Assembly (NCBI GenBank): GCA_001599715.1
Contig: BCHU01000013.1
Span: 806,001-870,000 of the forward strand
Source of the DNA: Phaeotremella fagi
Lineage: Eukaryota; Basidiomycota; Tremellomycetes; Tremellales; Phaeotremellaceae
Direction of reading: 5' to 3'
Length of the DNA: 64,000 bases
Below the pieces are notes generated by a model. That model was not told the DNA's origin. It saw nothing but the letters and a program-made list of their open reading frames with translations, and did no database searches. The position numbers and the translations under genes are program-made. Shown here in pieces: positions 1 through 12,168 of the stretch; position 1 is the first letter of the stretch, and each line of letters begins with the position of its first letter.

Positions 1-3
1 TTC

Positions 4-1131
4 TTATCCTTCTCGAGGCCCTACCCTCGATACAACATACGCTCGTACTCTTTTCTGTTCTTCTCCTCCAACACCGTCGATCTCTTCTGCAGTTTGACCC
101 TCCGAATTCGGCTAATATCTATCAGAAAGAGTCCCCCGGGTGATTGACAACTCACTCTCTCCCTATCGCAGCCTGCTTCTATCAAGACAACAGCGGTATC
201 CGCATGACCAGATTCCAATGCAAGATGTAAAGGTGTATTCCCTGTTCGGGTCAGGGATATGTTTAGGAGAGAAGAAGACTACATACCAGCTCTATCCGCC
301 CCGTTTAATCTGGTTTTAGGTCTACCTTCTGGAGGATGGAGTAGAAGTTGAAGGAAAGCGTTGGATCCCGTCGATGCCGCTCTATGCAGAGGGAACTGTG
401 AAGCTCGATCTTTGGCGTTTATCTATGGTGTGTGAAGGATCAGTATATGTCCATCGAAGTAAGAGGATCAAGCTGACATCTGCTCCTTTCGAAATTAAAA
501 GTCTTCCAATCTAGATACAGCGATCGTTTAGTGTTTGAAGCTTTTCACAATTCAAGATTTGATTTGTACGTACTGACACGTTGGCTTTTGAAGCTGCATA
601 ATGTCTGAAAGAGCAAGTCAGCTATTTCTATCTCATCAATAAAGGACGTCGGAACTCACAAAGCTGTTTGTCCCTTTTCATTGACCCCATTAACATCAGC
701 TCCAGCATTAAGTAACTCGGACACAACTTCGAATTTTCCAGCAGCAGCTGAAATCCATTCCATCAGTCATCATGTCTTGACCAGATCAGATCAGAAAAGT
801 TAGACTCACAAGCAACGATTAATGGTGTCCATCCGACCGCATCTCTAGCTTCGATATCTGGACTATTAGAAAGAATGAGTTGAACCATGTTTAGATCTGA
901 GGTAGTTGCTGCCCAATGTAGAGGGGTTCTACCGTCCTGCAGTCGAGATTAGTTTTGGATTTGATATAAGATGACTGAAAGGGTTTACATCATCTTTGGA
1001 ATTGAGTAATTTTGGGTTCTCTGAGAGTAATGACCTTACGAGACCTTGCTGACCTGTTGGGTTTGAGTCATATTTCAACACCTATTGAGCTTACCTTCTA
1101 GAGCAGCTTTATGTATACTCAGATTTGACAT
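4..1131 (-). CDS. NAS6: Gankyrin-like ankyrin-repeat proteasome assembly chaperone (Nas6/PSMD10)
   Basis: Spliced gene of about six exons. It starts at ATG 1131 (MSNLSIHKAALEG) and ends at TAA 4-6 after ..YVVSRVGPREG. Conceptual splicing gives a run of ankyrin repeats with TPLHWAA, GWTPLIVA, GQTALHYAA, FPLHRAAS and NTPLHLALESGHAD motifs in the same order and number as gankyrin. Nas6/PSMD10 binds the Rpt3 ATPase and helps assemble the 19S proteasome base in cytosol and nucleus; that is family knowledge. The last intron needs the acceptor just before the codons for PNSEGQTAEEI, because reading through gives a different tail. The start is fixed by the short N-terminal leader typical of the family. 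Another small ankyrin protein is possible, but the repeat register favours gankyrin. Confidence 0.82.
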
Positions 1132-1595
1132 AGTGGATAAGTGATGATTGTTGGTGGATGGTTGTTTACAACTGAGGTCTGATGATGGAAACAGAACTGT
1201 AAATTACGAAGCGTTCCCCGCATTTCCCCGCAAAGCCAGATTTTAAGTATTAAGTTTAGTTCATTCGGGAGTTGTAACGAATAAGTCTGTAATGGTGGTT
1301 TGGAATACTTAGCTCAACACTCCATGAACGACAGACTTGTCTCGTGATGATTTTTGGCCAAGTCGCCAGTGGGATCTTGATCGTGAGTGCAGCAGTACTG
1401 TCTATTCGAGGACACCACCGGCAAGAAGGGTTAGTCATTCGGATCCGTCTCCTCCACCTGCTTACTTATCTTTCGATGATATCACGTACGACTACTAACA
1501 GTCCGTTTACAGTATATAAATACATACAGATAATCTTGGTATCCACTCTATTCTAAGTACAACCTCATCGCACCAAGTAACATTCAAACTAAACA
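1132..1595. promoter_or_regulatory. Divergent intergenic region between NAS6 and the MDR gene
   Basis: About 460 bases between two divergently transcribed start codons. A TATA-like TATATAAA lies at 1513-1520, some 80 bases before the MDR start, and suits that gene. No coding signal was seen; the short open frames here have no protein-like composition. Confidence 0.55.
1513..1520 (+). promoter_or_regulatory. TATA-box candidate of the MDR gene
   Basis: TATATAAA about 76 bases before the MDR start codon, at a usual distance for a fungal TATA promoter. Confidence 0.5.
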
Positions 1596-3185
1596 ATGAC
1601 TGAGTCAATTCCAAAAACCATGAAAGCGATGGTACAGACGGAGGTAAGCCGAGTTGAAGTAACTTCCAGAACTGACCGATCAACAGACTCGCAAAGCCTC
1701 AATTATCACCGACCAACCTATCCCAGAACTTGAAGATAACGATGTCCTAGTTAAAGTATCTTACATCGCTCAGAATCCTACAGGTGAACACTAGTTGTCG
1801 TTGAACGTTGCTCAAATTGACTGACACTGTGTAAGATTGGAAACATGTCGATGGACGAGCAAAGATCGGTGCCACCATTGGATGTGATTTTTCTGGGATC
1901 ATCGTCAAACTTGGATCCAAGCTTGTCAACGATTCTTTGAAAGTAGGGGATAAAGTAGCTGGAATGGTTCATGGTGGAAAATTCGTTGGCAAAGTAAGCA
2001 TTTACATATCAGTCCCACTACTATCAGTTTGAGACTTTGCTGAGACCGAAACAGGGATCTTTCGCAGAATACCTCAAAGCAGAATCCGATCTAACTTTCA
2101 AAGTTCCTGATGGATTCCCAATGGATAAAGCTGCGTCTTATGGAATACCTTATACAACCGCTGCCCAAGTTAGTACAAGGTTAATGACAATCAACAGTCT
2201 CAGTCGTACTAACGAAAGTAACCACTAGGTTCTGTACACAAGATTGGGTCTCCCTTTCCCTGGTGATCCAAAGGCTTCTGGCTCCCCTTGGGTAAGTTGA
2301 TTGGCTTGTAGATCTTCAAGTAACCTCTGTTAGATTTTGATTTACGGTGGATCTACCAGTGTTGGATTATTCGCTATTCAAATGGCTAAGGTTGCTGGGT
2401 ACAAGGTATGTTAGAAGATGCACGGTAGGGGTTGACAGCTAACCTAATCAGGTCATCGTCACCTGCAGTCCTCATAACTTTGATTTGGTAAAGGAGTACG
2501 GTGCGGATGAAGCTGTTGATGTAAGTAAAGCAGTACTCTGATATGATTTGGATACTCGATCACCTAGAACCAATACTAACATTGTACAATAGTATCACAA
2601 CCCAACTGAAGCTATTTCCACCATCATTTCCAAAACCTCCTCAACTCTTACTAAAGCTCTCGACACGATCGGTGAAGGTACATCATCAAACATCGTTATC
2701 GAAAGTATATCATCAGATCCCAAGGTAACCAGAAAATTCAACACTCTCATCGCCCTCAGTCCTGAGATCAAAGAAAAATGTAAAGCCAAAGGTGTCGAAT
2801 TCGAACTCACGGTGGCATACACTTTATTTGGAATTGTGAGTCAATAACCCAAAGCATTATTGTCTCTATCGAGAAAGTATCACTGATTTCGATGATACAG
2901 GCATTCAATTTCGTCCAAGGAGTCGATTTCCCACGTATCCAATCCGATCGAGATTTCTTTGCTAAACTCTACAAACAAACTCCGGAATTGATCACTAAAT
3001 TCGATATCAAAGCTAACCCATTGAAACTTTTGCAAGGTGGTTTGGACGGTATCGACGAAGGATTCGCTTTGATGAAGGTCAGTCAAATCTTTGACTTTGA
3101 ATTTTGGTCTTGGTAAAACTGATAGTTTTCAATCTAGGCTAACAAGATATCTGGCGCTAAATTCGTTTACAAAGTTTCTGCTTGA
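1596..3185 (+). CDS. MDR-family (zinc-type alcohol dehydrogenase-like) NAD(P)H oxidoreductase
   Basis: Multi-exon gene from ATG 1596 (MTESIPKTMKAMVQTE) to TGA 3183-3185 (..ISGAKFVYKVSA). The spliced protein of about 370 residues has the GroES-like N-terminal domain (VSYIAQNPTDWKH, IGCDFSGII, VGDKVAGM) followed by a Rossmann domain with ILIYGGSTSVGLFAIQMAK. This is the arrangement of fungal trans-enoyl-reductase and quinone-reductase-like MDR proteins, which usually bind no catalytic zinc; I see no catalytic Cys-His set. No secondary-metabolism synthase lies nearby, so a general NADPH-dependent reductase is likelier than a pathway enzyme. The substrate cannot be read from sequence. A TATA element about 80 bases upstream suggests inducible expression. 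Confidence 0.85.
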
Positions 3186-3734
3186 TTCGACTCTTCCCAC
3201 TTTTTACTTTTGCTTGTTTAGTTGGAACGTACCGGGGGGTAGACATGATTTAGTTGTGCTGTGCCTTGGACCCTATGAATACAGATTTTTGCCCGGATTA
3301 CCCAAACAGTAGATATGCAAAGTCTTGGTTTGATGTTTTGTTGTACTGATTTGTCGTTCACTCAACCTACCTTTTCCTAAAGACTATCTAAGTCTCCCCA
3401 CAAATGAAAGTACTTGCTTGTACTGCATGTATCATTAAAGTTTGGTAATGATTGATAGTATAAATCGACTCGTGTCAGTTCATCTTTCAAATGAGAGCGG
3501 TAGCTCGTACAGTCTACAGTGTAACGAAGTACATCACTACCGTGAAGCCACAAAGTAGGATCAATCGTCAGAAAAGATTGTGGAATGTTAAGAACCCGCA
3601 GATATAACACGGAGAATTACGGCGTTAGACTATTTCTTGGAGGAAAAATGCTTCCGTCCATCCCATCGCCTCCCCCCCTCTACAAACGTATCAACGCTGA
3701 TTGGAACACCATCCAACATCCAGCATAACAAACA
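3186..3734. other. Intergenic: MDR 3' region and prefoldin 5 promoter
   Basis: About 550 bases. No coding signal is seen. The last 80 bases are C-rich (tcgcctccccccctc) and look like a housekeeping leader. Confidence 0.4.
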
Positions 3735-4344
3735 ATGGCAGAACAACAAGTTCAATTAACGGATCTAGATCCTAATCAATTACAAGAGGTTAAAAAACAA
3801 TTGGACGAGGTGTGTCTACCAAATTTACTGATGGTATTCATGTGGAGATGGACTGACATTTGATAGGAACTTGATCATCTAACCAATTCTTTTGGTCAGC
3901 TTAAACAAGCTCAATCGAAATTCAAATCATGCGTTAATGATATCAACGAATTGAAACCTGAGACCGGTGGTAGGTTCCAGTTCTCTCTATCTGATTTTCT
4001 TTCATCCTTTTTTTAACACCAAGTTCTTACCATTTTCACACTGATAGGTAAATCGATATTGATACCATTAACGAGTTCACTCTACGTCCCAGGAAAACTC
4101 ACTGATATAGAGAACGTAGTGGTAGACGTTGGGACGGGATACTACGTCAAGAAGGTAATCCAATACCATTCTCGTAACTGATTTCAATTTTTAGACAAAA
4201 TCTGAAGCTCTCCTTCATTACAATTCTAAAACCACTTTTGTCCAATCTAACTTGGATACACTTCAGAAAACTATCGAGAAGAAACAGGAGAACGTTCAGA
4301 GTGTCGTTCAGGTTTTACAGATGAAATTGCAAGGTCAATCTTGA
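3735..4344 (+). CDS. GIM5: Prefoldin subunit 5
   Basis: Four-exon gene, ATG 3735 ([16 protein letters not shown]) to TGA 4342-4344. The spliced product of about 145 residues is the usual size for alpha-type prefoldin subunits. N-terminal coiled coil with [15 protein letters not shown], central beta-hairpins with [15 protein letters not shown] and [12 protein letters not shown], and a C-terminal coiled coil ending in [13 protein letters not shown]: this is the Pfd5/Gim5 pattern. Prefoldin is the cytosolic hexamer that delivers nascent actin and tubulin to the CCT chaperonin. The gene converges with the Nudix gene, with only about 135 bases between stop codons, so the 3' UTRs may overlap. Confidence 0.92.
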
Positions 4345-4480
4345 ACATAAAATTTGAGATCTTCAATCTAGTACCCGTTTCATTATGCCCATGTATGATA
4401 TACCCGTATCAAGGATTACTGTACGAGTGCATCGCAGATTCATCTCATCAACACACTCAGTCATTCCCTCCAAAAGAGTC

Positions 4481-6032
4481 TTACGCAGGAACAGCCAACC
4501 CAAGTCTTCTATGACATCTCCAAATCAATTCGAAATAATCCTTGTCAGAATCGGGAGTAACGATTCCGTGACGTATCAAGAAATCCACCAAGATGAGTCC
4601 ACAGTTAGGTTTGAAATTACCTGAATACAACGCGGTGATTAAGTCAGGTATCGACAGTAACTACCATAACATTATTAGGCTTGGTTTTTGTTAAACAATC
4701 TTTGATTCATTTACCTCGAACGATTCTACTTCGTCATCGTGTGGTGAAGGTTTTTTGTATTCCGAAGAATCCCTTGAAGGGAGTTTGAGATCGTAGATAT
4801 ATCTAATCGATTTTAGTATCCCCATGACTGAATGAACGACATTAATCGTCACTCACTCAAGTTCTATATCAACCCTATCAATGAAAAGATTCATCCATGT
4901 GAAGAATGTTAGACAATCGACTTACCAGGTTGTAAATACCCATCATCAGTGATATAGAAATAAGTACAAGCTCCAACAGATCTATGTTTACAATTAATTC
5001 TCATGGTTCACAACTGAAATAAAACTCAGAACCTACTTGACACATTTCCTAACTAAACTCTCAGGAAGACTGGCTTCCTCATCACATTCTTTAATCAGAC
5101 ATTCGAGAGGTTTCATACCACTTGGAATACCACCAGCGACAGACTAAAAAGGTTATCAAATCCAAAAAAAATCAATATCGTCCTCATAAACATCTTTAGA
5201 AGCTTATACGTACATTATCCAACTTCCCTGGCCATCTGATCAAAACATTAGTTATCAGTCTAATCCAGGTGAGACCCAAACATACGTCGCTTTAGTAGCA
5301 CTTCGTCTCGGTACCCAAACCTTCATATTCTCACCTTCACCTTCGTAAGCTAGAATTGGAAAAAAATTTAATCATGAGCGGACAAGACATTAGAAGAAAG
5401 CAAAAAAAAAGGTTTACCTGTCATGTGAACTCCGAAAGTACAGAATCCGAATAAAGCACATGCTGCTCTTTCACAGCTGAACGCTAGATTTGAGAATGGT
5501 TCTGTTGGGAGGATGTTGAAGAATGATGAATGGGGTGAAGCGTAGATTGCGTATAACTCGTTACGCCATCCTAAGTTATGTCAGTATGTATTGAGAGGTT
5601 TAAATCGAATGATATCCATGGTGACTTCTACTCACCATCCAAAGCAGATTTATATTTCCCAGCAGCTTTCCATCGCTCAACCGTCTCTTTGATAACCCCA
5701 CTCAAACCTTGCTCTCCATCCCGTAAAACCCATTCAGAGAAGAAAACACATAACGTCGTCAATTGATATACCCCATCTTCATTAGGTAAGCCTTGGGAGT
5801 AACTTTGCCAAGGTCCATTTCCGTCAACTCCATCGGAGTCAGATGATAAAAGTTCAGATAAGATTTCTGGTCGAAGAAGACCAACTGGTGGTAAGTTGTT
5901 TTTATAATCTTGGAAAGTTAGATGAAGGGGGATGTAGATTTCTTGGGTTGAGGGATGGGAGGTTGGGTATGGGGTTTGGAAGTTTGGGAAGTTGTCGGCT
6001 GTTGAGACGACTTTTAGGAGTGATTTTGACAT
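4481..6032 (-). CDS. DUF4743-Nudix hydrolase (YJR142W/Tnr3-like oxy-thiamine diphosphatase family)
   Basis: Start ATG 6032 (MSKSLLKVVSTADNFP), stop TAA at 4481-4483 after ..RCHRRLGLAVPA. The first exon carries the DUF4743 signature region (ADNFP, VGLLRPEIL). Later exons give the conserved FSCERAACALFGFCTFGVH segment, then a Nudix core with LDNSVAGGIPSGMKPLECL and KECDEEASLPE, which fits the GX5EX7REUXEEXGU box. Relatives in yeasts and plants hydrolyse damaged thiamine diphosphate; in fission yeast the domain is fused to thiamine pyrophosphokinase. Here no kinase domain is attached. Seven or so short introns break the C-terminal half. Function is inferred from family. Confidence 0.85.
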
Positions 6033-7600
6033 TTTGATAGAGGGTAATATTGACGATGGGTTTTTTGGATGATGAAAGGAAATGGCGGTGGTGTTGTTTT
6101 GGTGGGGCTCCTCATTCTACCACTTTATGTCCTGTGGCTATGCTCGATGGCAACCGTACTTACCTTTCATGCATCATCGACTTTGTCATAACATTGAGTG
6201 AATATACTTTCATCGTACATGAATATGCTGTAAGATGTTTCAGGACAGGTACAAGATAAGTGATGCATCAAGTGATATACCGTACGATGAAAAGATTGAA
6301 ACTTATCCAGAGGCTTGAAAAAGTCTAGATCCAATGACACAGATCCCAAATCATCTGATGATCCTTCAGCCAAGATAACTGAACAAGTTCTGACGCGATT
6401 GCCTCCCTTAGAATCCTTGAAAATGCTCGATCATTACCCCACATTACCTTGACCTCTTGAAGCGAACTCAATCTTATGGTTAAGCAGGTACTGAGGAGGC
6501 GAATTGTAACTTGCCCAATAGCCTAGGCCCAATAAAGACGCGTACGTAATTTTAATAACGTTGCTTCTACAAACGGCAACTCAACTTTGACGCTGCGCAT
6601 GGGTTCATGGTCTTTCGGCTGACTCTTTTCCGTGGCGTTGGGGTTTCTGCTTTCACCCGAACGAAATCGATTGGAAACTTGACTTGTGCACTGGATCCAA
6701 TTTAAGTACCAATTTATTTACTCCATTGTTCAAGGTTGAGATTTTAGTTCTTTAGTGATGAGTTGGATAAGTTACCGGACAGTAGGCTAAGATTCAATCC
6801 TGTACTTGAGGTCTATTCAACATACCTTTTGGATTCTTAGAAATGCTTTGCTCTTGAGTTGTTATGACGCAAGCGTTGATATGCTTATTAAGAGTCGCAA
6901 GATGTCTTTTACTTATACTAAAGGTCCCGCGGAGAAGTAGATCTAAGATCCAGGTGCAGATTGGGGTGTATAGCTGGAGTGTGTATGATTATCTAAGCAT
7001 TGAGTTTGAGTTGTAAACTTAAGTAGCGATTACTGGTCTTGAGTGACCTAGAATACCAACTTGTCCAAGCACTCCTACACTGACTATTGTAATTTCTGCG
7101 CGCGTGTTCAAAATATCCAGTGGTCCAACCAAAACGCCACAGCATAAACTAGGTAGTACGTAATTCGAAAATGGGAAATGCTAAATAGGATGGGTTACGG
7201 CAAGAGTAGTTGGACCTGAGAGGTAACCTAAGTAGAGAGTATACGTACATACGTAGGTTAGTGCTGTTACGTACTTACTGTAAGCAATTTAAGGGGTTTT
7301 AAACTACGTCAGGGTTCTTTTTATTCAAAAAAATAACAAAGGTAACCAAAGCGTATTGTGTAGGTAGGTCAAGGTAAGTAGGTACAAGCGAAGGCGGGCG
7401 GATGGGAATCATATCATTGCATAAGTGACATATTGCACTATAACAGAGTTTAAGTAGAATCGAATAGAAAGAGTCGAGTAGTCGTTTATTCAAAGTAGAT
7501 CCCCCTTTTAACCTTTTTTATCTCCATAATTAAATTATATCATCGCTTTTATCTTTCCTTTTCTTTCTTCCTCTTTATACCATCTCCATCATCATCATCA
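6033..7600. other. Long gene-free interval upstream of CYC8
   Basis: About 1.5 kb without a credible coding region on either strand. Open frames here are short and lack protein-like composition. No tRNA A/B boxes or repeats longer than simple runs were seen. It contains several short near-palindromes such as gtacgtac. It probably holds the distal promoter of CYC8 and the Nudix promoter; a non-coding transcript cannot be excluded. Confidence 0.4.
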
Positions 7601-8747
7601 TCGACATCATCATCACCTCTTGTTCACCATCACAACTACTGGAATTCAGTACCTGACGTCGATCATTCTGTGAGGAAAAAACACACTTATAGATTAGATC
7701 TTAGGGAGCAGATTGTGAGTATATCGTTACTGTGATCACATCCACGTATCCGTATCCAAGTGATATCTAACTGATACTGATACTCTCTCTTTTTGTCCTC
7801 AAAGGTTCCATCACGATCAACGATCTAGTATCTAGTGGCTGTGAGTGAACCTTCAATTGCCATTCCTTTGATGTAAAGGGACTGATTAGCGTTATTTAGC
7901 ACGGACGTAACTCTTTACTTTCAGTTACCATCAATCAGACACCACATCACACATCACATCAAACATCAACACACGGTTACAGCCTCACTCCTTCCTCCTC
8001 CCTCCTTCCCTCCTTCGCATCACCATCAAACTGCACTAGAACTGCGCCCTCAATTAAACTTAACTTGGGTTGTTATTGTCATTCCCATTAGTCATTGTCC
8101 TTTCACTTCCACTTTCACCATCACATTATACATCTAACATCTTACATTATATCATCTAACCCAACTCAACTCATCACCTATCATAACAACACCTTTCAAT
8201 CGACTATCACCATCAACAACTTCTCAACCAAAAGTCTCAAACAACAACATCAACATCATCAGATAAAGGACCATCACTCCATTTATCTTTTGATCACTCC
8301 ACTTGTTTCGTAAGTACTCGTTCCACTATCTTCCACCACCTCTGTTCTTCCATCCAAATCATCAAACCAAATATTCGGACTTCCAATCGTGTAAAAGGAA
8401 AAGCGGCTAGATGGAAAATGAAATTCTTTCGGCAGCTTTTTCGGGAATTGATAAAAGAAAGGAAAGAGTGAAAAGCATGACACCGATGATGATTTCAACA
8501 AGTCTTCTATTGTTGATGATAGAAGTCATTCAAGGACCGACAATTATTTGCTGTATACAATAGAAATGGATTGCTCCATGGTGGATTTCCTTCTTCTCCC
8601 TTCTTTCACTTTCTTCCACTGTCTTTCTTCCAATCCTTCCCAAAACCTGTTGATTTTAACCTCATCATGCGTCGTCGTCACCTTCATAACAGACGCTTAC
8701 TTGCTCCTACAGATTATCGATCGTTCTCTCGATATCAAACTCCAAAA
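7601..8747 (+). promoter_or_regulatory. Spliced 5' leader of CYC8 with up to three UTR introns
   Basis: C+A-rich leader. Candidate introns run 7715-7804 (GTGAGT..AAAG), 7841-7899 (GTGAGT, ACTGATTAG branch, TTTAG) and 8310-8712 (GTAAGT..CTACAG, about 400 bases). The stretch 7900-8309 contains no ATG that I can find, whereas the proposed 8310-8712 intron does contain ATGs. That contrast is what a selected mRNA leader should show. The last leader exon, 8713-8747, ends directly at ATG 8748. Confidence 0.55.
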
Positions 8748-11700
8748 ATGCCTCCTCCAGAACGACTACCTCCCCATCATCATCATCAACATCATCCTCA
8801 TTCTTATGGTCCAAGTAACGGTGGTCCACCTCCACCCAGTTCGAATTACGCACCAATCATGTCAAACCCATCTTCACGTCATTCGCATAGACACATTTCA
8901 CACTCTGGGGGACCACCACCACCCATGTCGGTAAACAATGGTCCACCTCCAGTTTCAATGGGGGCACCTTCAGATGCAGCCCCGCCACCAAGTAACGGTC
9001 ACAACGGTCATTCTTATGCGGGAATGAGTCCAGCTGTCCGAGCAGCTAAAGACACGATGGATGGTGTTCTGGCTCAACTCGCCACCGCAAACGAGAACAC
9101 TTGGATGTTGATTGGTAGGTTGAACTTGATGGCTTTGCTAACAATCCTAGGCGCTGTCTCTGAACAAATGCAAGATCAAGATAAAGCTCTTTCAGCGTTC
9201 GAACATGCCCTCCGTCATAATCCAATGTCAATTCTTGGTCTCAACGCCGTCGCGTCGATAGCGAGAAGTAGAGACGACTTCAATAAAGCTATCGAATATT
9301 TCCAAAGAATTCTGAATATAAAACAGGATAACGGAGAAGTCTGGGGTTCAATGGGTCATTGTTTGCTCATGAAGGATGACTTACCAAAAGCATACACCGC
9401 TTATCAACAAGCTCTGTTCTATCTACCTAATCCAAAAGTGAGCTTCACAGCCACTTCACCAGTTGCGAACGAAGCTGACTTTTATAGGAACCAAAATTGT
9501 GGTACGGTATCGGAATCCTTTACGATCGATATGGATCATTCGAACATGCCGAAGAAGCCTTCTCCAGTGTTTTGAAAATGGATCCAAGTGAGTGAAACAT
9601 TGATTCAGTGCTAACCTTTAGATTTCGAAAAAGCAAACGAAATCTACTTCCGCTTGGGCATCATTTACAAACATCAACGCAAATATGGTGCATCTCTAGA
9701 AGTAAGTTTTTGATTCTGGGGCTATACTGATACCAGTGTTTCCGATATATTTTAAACAACCCTCCTCGACCTCTCACTGCTTGGGATATCTGGTTCCAAC
9801 TTGGTCATGTTTATGAACAGGATCAAGACGTAAGTGTACTGTCATGAAACGACGCTGATGTCTATTAGTACGTCGCTGCTCGAGATGCCTACAATCGAGT
9901 CCTTCAACAACAACCCGATCACGCCAAGGTCTTACAACAGCTTGGATGGCTTTATCATCAACCTGGAGCACCTTTCGCTAATCAAGAAATGTCTGTTCAA
10001 TATCTTACCAGAAGCTTGGAAACCGATGGTAGTGATGCTCAAAGTTGGTATCTTCTAGGAAGAGCTTTCATGGCTGGTCAACGATACAACAAAGCATACG
10101 AAGCCTATCAACAAGCTGTTTATCGAGATGGAAGAAATCCAACCTTCTGGTGTTCGATTGGTGTTTTGTATTACCAAATCAATCAATACCGTGATGCGCT
10201 CGATGCTTATTCCCGAGCTATTCGTCTTAACCCTTACATCAGTGAGGTTTGGTTCAATCTTGGAAGTCTTTACGAATCATGTAACAACCAAGTCACCGAT
10301 GCTATCGATGCGTATTCTCGAGCAGCCGAACTTGATCCTGGAAATAAAAGTATCAGAGACAGACTCTCCATTCTTCAACAAGCTCAACCCGGTCAACAGA
10401 TTGGACCAGCACCTCCTCCAATTGATGTTCACCCATCGCAATATTCTGCTACACCACAGGGAGCTAATGGTTCACCTGGTTCACCAATGCCTCAAGTTGA
10501 TGTTCAAGGTAGAGATCTTCCACCGCCACCTCCAGATGCTAATCGATCTCCCGGACCGTTCCGCGGTGGAGCTGCTCCTCCACCCCTTGCTCATGTTGAT
10601 GAATCAAGAGGTGCTATGGGAGCTCATGCACCACTTGCACCAATGGAGGATGGACCTCGTCGTGATCCGAGAGATGGTCGTGAGGGACCATTCAACGGAT
10701 CAGGTCCAACGAGATACGATCCAACGAACGATAGTCGTCGTCACGCAAATTCTCCAGGTTCACCACGTCGAGATTTCCCTCCACCGCAAGGATATGCATA
10801 TCATCCAGGTCCGCCTGGTTCAGGTGGTCCACCCGGACCTCCAGGTCCACCGTTCAGTCGGGACAGAGAAGAATGGGAGAGATCACGAAGACATCCAGGT
10901 CAATCTCATGATCCTCGTCAACCCTCACCTAGAATGATGGATAGGATGCCTCATCAACAAGATCCTCGAAGACAACCATCACCTCGTATGCCTCAAGATT
11001 ATCGATCTGAGTATAGAGGTCCAGGTCCGGATGGTTATTATCCTTCTGATAGAGGACCTCCACAAGGTTATTCACAAGGTCCCGATCCACGATATGAACT
11101 CAAGAGGGAAAGAGATGATCGTCCTTCCGGACCTGATAACGGTAATGGTAATGGCGGTTTACGAATTCCGTCATCATCTAGAGATCGTCCACCAGAGGAT
11201 GTTCGTCAACCCAGTCCAGCTCCTTCAACCAGTTCTAAAACTAGTACGAAACGTAAATCCGATAAAAAAGATGAGAGCTCTAAACGACCGAGGGAAGATA
11301 AACCTGCAAGCAAGAAGGGTAGTGGTTCAGAGAAGAAAAACAAGGTTGCCCGTTCGGAAGATGGGACGGCTGATAGTAGTCCAACAAGTCGTGGACAACA
11401 GACACCGATTCAAACACCTCAACCAGCTCCTTCGCGTGCGGTTGATGAAGGTAGGTCAATGATTTTGAATTGATCGAAACTGACAAAATAGATTACGATG
11501 AAGGTGCAGCCGACGCTTTGATGTTCCTACACGGTGATAGACCAGTTGAGAAGGATACAAATAACAAAAGACCAGATCCACCTTCCCCGACTACACCTCA
11601 AGCAGCTAAGAAATCGAAACCCTCCGAATCAGGTTCAGGATCGCCGAAAAATTCACCAGCTAAATCGGATAGAGTTCGAACGGTCATTGAAGTTCTCAAT

Positions 11701-12168
11701 CCTTCCAGAATCGATTCACCACTTTTACCTGTTGAAAGTTCTTTACCTCCACCACCGGCTACTGAACCTGAAACGGAAACGGAAACGGAATCTAAAGAGA
11801 AGGACGAGGAGGTTAGAAGTCCTATGGAGAAAGCTGTATCTCCTGAATTAGAGAAATCAACTATGGTCGATGAACCGGAGAAAGCAGTTGAAGAATCAAG
11901 TCAACCTCTAACACCTGAAATTCCATCTGCTTCAACTACTACGGATACCCCAGTCGAAGTAATTGAACCGGAGACGACAGCGACAGTAGAAACTCCAGTA
12001 CCTGCTGTTGACGACACTATCCAAGTCGAGGTTGAGAAGAAACAGCCGAAAGAGGATGAAGCAATAGAGAAGAAGGATGAAGACGTGGTCATGGCCGAGG
12101 AGAAGGTTGATGAAGAGAAAGAAGTCGGTGTTGATGAGAAAGAAGAAAGTTTTGATGAAAAGAAGTAA
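8748..12168 (+). CDS. CYC8: General transcriptional corepressor Cyc8/Ssn6 (TPR protein)
   Basis: Start chosen at ATG 8748 (MPPPERLPPHHHH), just after the inferred leader intron; an in-frame ATG at 8667 lies within that intron. The N-terminus is His/Pro-rich. From about residue 90 there are about ten tetratricopeptide repeats (ENTWMLIGAVSEQM, KALSAFEHALRHNP, GSMGHCLLMKDDL, IWFQLGHVYEQDQDY, WYLLGRAFMAGQRY, AFCSIG-like and WFNLGSLYESC units), which is diagnostic of Ssn6. A long disordered Pro/Gly/Arg-rich tail follows, then a separate last exon beginning at the conserved DYDEGAADALM motif and ending in Glu-rich sequence. Cyc8 pairs with Tup1 in the nucleus to repress many gene sets. The small introns fall within the TPR region and at 11451-11490. 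Confidence 0.95.

Noticed and set aside
7560..7620. catcatcat run as a structured regulatory repeat
   Set aside because: Only an imperfect trinucleotide run in a C+A-rich leader; nothing suggests more than low complexity.
8571..8747. N-terminal extension of CYC8 (MLHGGFPSS.. or MRRRHLHN..)
   Set aside because: The stretch lies within a probable leader intron with GTAAGT and CTACAG boundaries. Family proteins do not need it.
10128..11462. Alternative plus frames of 269 and 143 codons inside CYC8
   Set aside because: Off-frame readings of the Pro/Gly/Arg-rich tail with His/Val/Leu-rich artefactual composition.
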